From contig NZ_CAJHBK010000001.1 of NCBI RefSeq assembly GCF_904846615.1, positions 1,860,001-1,924,000 of the forward strand: DNA of 64,000 bases, written 5' to 3'. Of this stretch, positions 63,300 through 64,000 are shown piece by piece. A program made the position numbers and the translations under genes. The notes under the pieces were generated by a model. It was given only the letters and a program-made list of their open reading frames with translations, had not been told where the DNA came from and did no database searches. This stretch comes from Psychrobacter sp. JCM 18902. Lineage in GTDB: Bacteria > Pseudomonadota > Gammaproteobacteria > Pseudomonadales > Moraxellaceae. How positions within the stretch are numbered: the first letter of the stretch is position 1; each line of letters begins with the position of its first letter.

Positions 63300-63414
63300 G
63301 TCACTACTCCTTTGCGTTATCGATACGCCATCATCTTCAATACCAATTGTCTTTTATAATCGCTTTTTCACTAAGAAATTTATCAGGGTTCTTTCTTCAT
63401 TCATTACTACTCGA

Positions 63415-63479
63415 AACTATCACTTAAAACTATCACTTAAAATTATCACTTAAAACTATCGCTTAAAACTATCATTCAA
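63415..63479. repeat. five tandem 13-bp repeats upstream of ppk
   Basis: AACTATCACTTAA, AACTATCACTTAA, AATTATCACTTAA, AACTATCGCTTAA and AACTATCATTCAA follow each other exactly in phase. They lie 116 bases before the ppk start and just past the 3' end of mtgA. Confidence 0.9.
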
Positions 63480-63520
63480 AAACACGGCGCTATTTGTTAA
63501 ATAGTATTAGGTACAATCCA

Positions 63521-64000
63521 TTAAGCTGATTGTGGTAACACCGCATTGCTCATACGCTTTTTGATAATACGTTGTTTATTGCGTAAACGTCTATCACCCT
63601 GATTGTCTTCGTAGTATTTTGGATTGGTCAACATAGCGATAAGTAAGGCTGATTCATCACGGTTCAGCTTGGCCGCAGATTTATCAAAGTAATGCTGAGC
63701 TGCTGCTTCGATACCATAAATACCATTGCCAAACTCTGCCACATTGAGATAAGCGGTCAAGATACGCTGCTTATCCCATAATGTTTCAATCATGACAGTG
63801 ATAATCGCTTCCTCAATTTTACGAACATACGAGCGATGCGAGGTCAAAAATAAGTTTTTTGCTAGCTGCTGGGTAATCGTCGAGCCACCAGCGGACATCT
63901 TACCCGTCTCTTCATTTTTCTTACGTGCCGCCTCAATGCCTTTGAAATCAAAACCATTGTGCTGACTAAATGTCGAATCCTCACTCACTATCGCGGCTTG
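63521..64000 (-). CDS. mtgA: monofunctional peptidoglycan transglycosylase, partial (N-terminus beyond the window)
   Basis: Family 51 glycosyltransferase that polymerises lipid II into glycan strands in the periplasm. The visible 159 residues start inside the active-site motif (QAAIVSEDSTFSQHNGFD, with the catalytic Glu) and continue with GGSTITQQLAKNLFL, the second signature, then KIEEAIITVMIETLWDKQRI and the YLNVAEFGNGIYGIEAAA motif. The C-terminus matches MtgA length and there is no transpeptidase domain, so it is the monofunctional type rather than a class A PBP. The frame runs off the right edge, where the membrane anchor would lie. Confidence 0.93.
   Translation of the reverse strand, partial: QAAIVSEDSTFSQHNGFDFKGIEAARKKNEETGKMSAGGSTITQQLAKNLFLTSHRSYVRKIEEAIITVMIETLWDKQRILTAYLNVAEFGNGIYGIEAAAQHYFDKSAAKLNRDESALLIAMLTNPKYYEDNQGDRRLRNKQRIIKKRMSNAVLPQSA

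Noticed and set aside
63415..63479. CRISPR array or PhoB box
   Set aside because: Units are contiguous 13-bp repeats with no spacers, too short for CRISPR. PhoB boxes repeat every 11 bases with CTGTCAT, not every 13.

Overview
The window looks like chromosomal DNA of a Psychrobacter-type bacterium (Gammaproteobacteria, Moraxellaceae). This is inferred from recognisable proteins and gene order (528-residue isocitrate lyase, ExaC/AdhP/DUF779 group, pyrG-kdsA-eno-ftsB-ispD, hda next to an AI-2E-type permease and purMN), from moderate GC, and from AAGGA-type ribosome binding sites. No database search was possible. Most of the window is ordinary core metabolism, densely packed, with many clear Rho-independent terminators.

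Layout. 1-1727: a PIF1-like helicase cut by the left edge. 2.0-7.0 kb: alcohol/aldehyde oxidation genes (ExaC aldehyde dehydrogenase, zinc alcohol dehydrogenase, DUF779 protein, GMC oxidoreductase). 7.5-13.5 kb: a complete dipeptide ABC importer, dppABCDF, ending in a strong terminator. 13.6-15.9 kb: the main accessory patch, with a NERD-domain gene broken by one in-frame TGA and a strongly AT-rich overlapping pair encoding an unknown soluble protein and an unknown small membrane protein. 16.2-27.1 kb: tktA, serS, a YcxB-type protein, a Dps-like ferritin, a 172-bp MITE-like element, a DUF2057 protein, hda, an AI-2E-family permease and purMN. 27.2-32.4 kb: a succinate-semialdehyde-type dehydrogenase, and a LysR regulator divergent from isocitrate lyase. 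32.4-38.9 kb: a DUF4349 lipoprotein, a CYTH-CHAD triphosphatase, a nitroreductase-like protein, an L,D-transpeptidase whose stop codon lies at the edge of a half copy of the MITE-like element, and an unknown membrane-anchored protein. 38.9-45.4 kb: argG, pyrC, RNase T, a tiny membrane protein, tRNA-Glu(TTC), a membrane-anchored BLUF photoreceptor and ispD. 45.5-53.7 kb: the pyrG-kdsA-eno-ftsB block with a copper cassette (copA, copZ-like, and a cysteine-less HMA-like protein) inserted between kdsA and eno. 53.8-64 kb: a porin, malate synthase G, miaE, four tiny acidic disordered proteins in a row, polyphosphate kinase and a partial mtgA.

How the genes fit together. Isocitrate lyase and malate synthase G make a complete glyoxylate shunt, which suits the alcohol and aldehyde oxidation genes that would feed acetyl-CoA. 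purMN, pyrC, pyrG and argG cover parts of nucleotide and arginine synthesis. Envelope functions (kdsA, ftsB, ispD, L,D-transpeptidase, mtgA, porin) are well represented. Stress functions include Dps, Ppk, the CHAD protein, copper export and probably the disordered small proteins.

The best places to look for something undescribed are the AT-rich two-gene module at 14.6-15.9 kb, the run of small disordered proteins at 59.4-60.7 kb, the cysteine-free HMA-like protein in the copper cassette, and the membrane-tethered BLUF protein.
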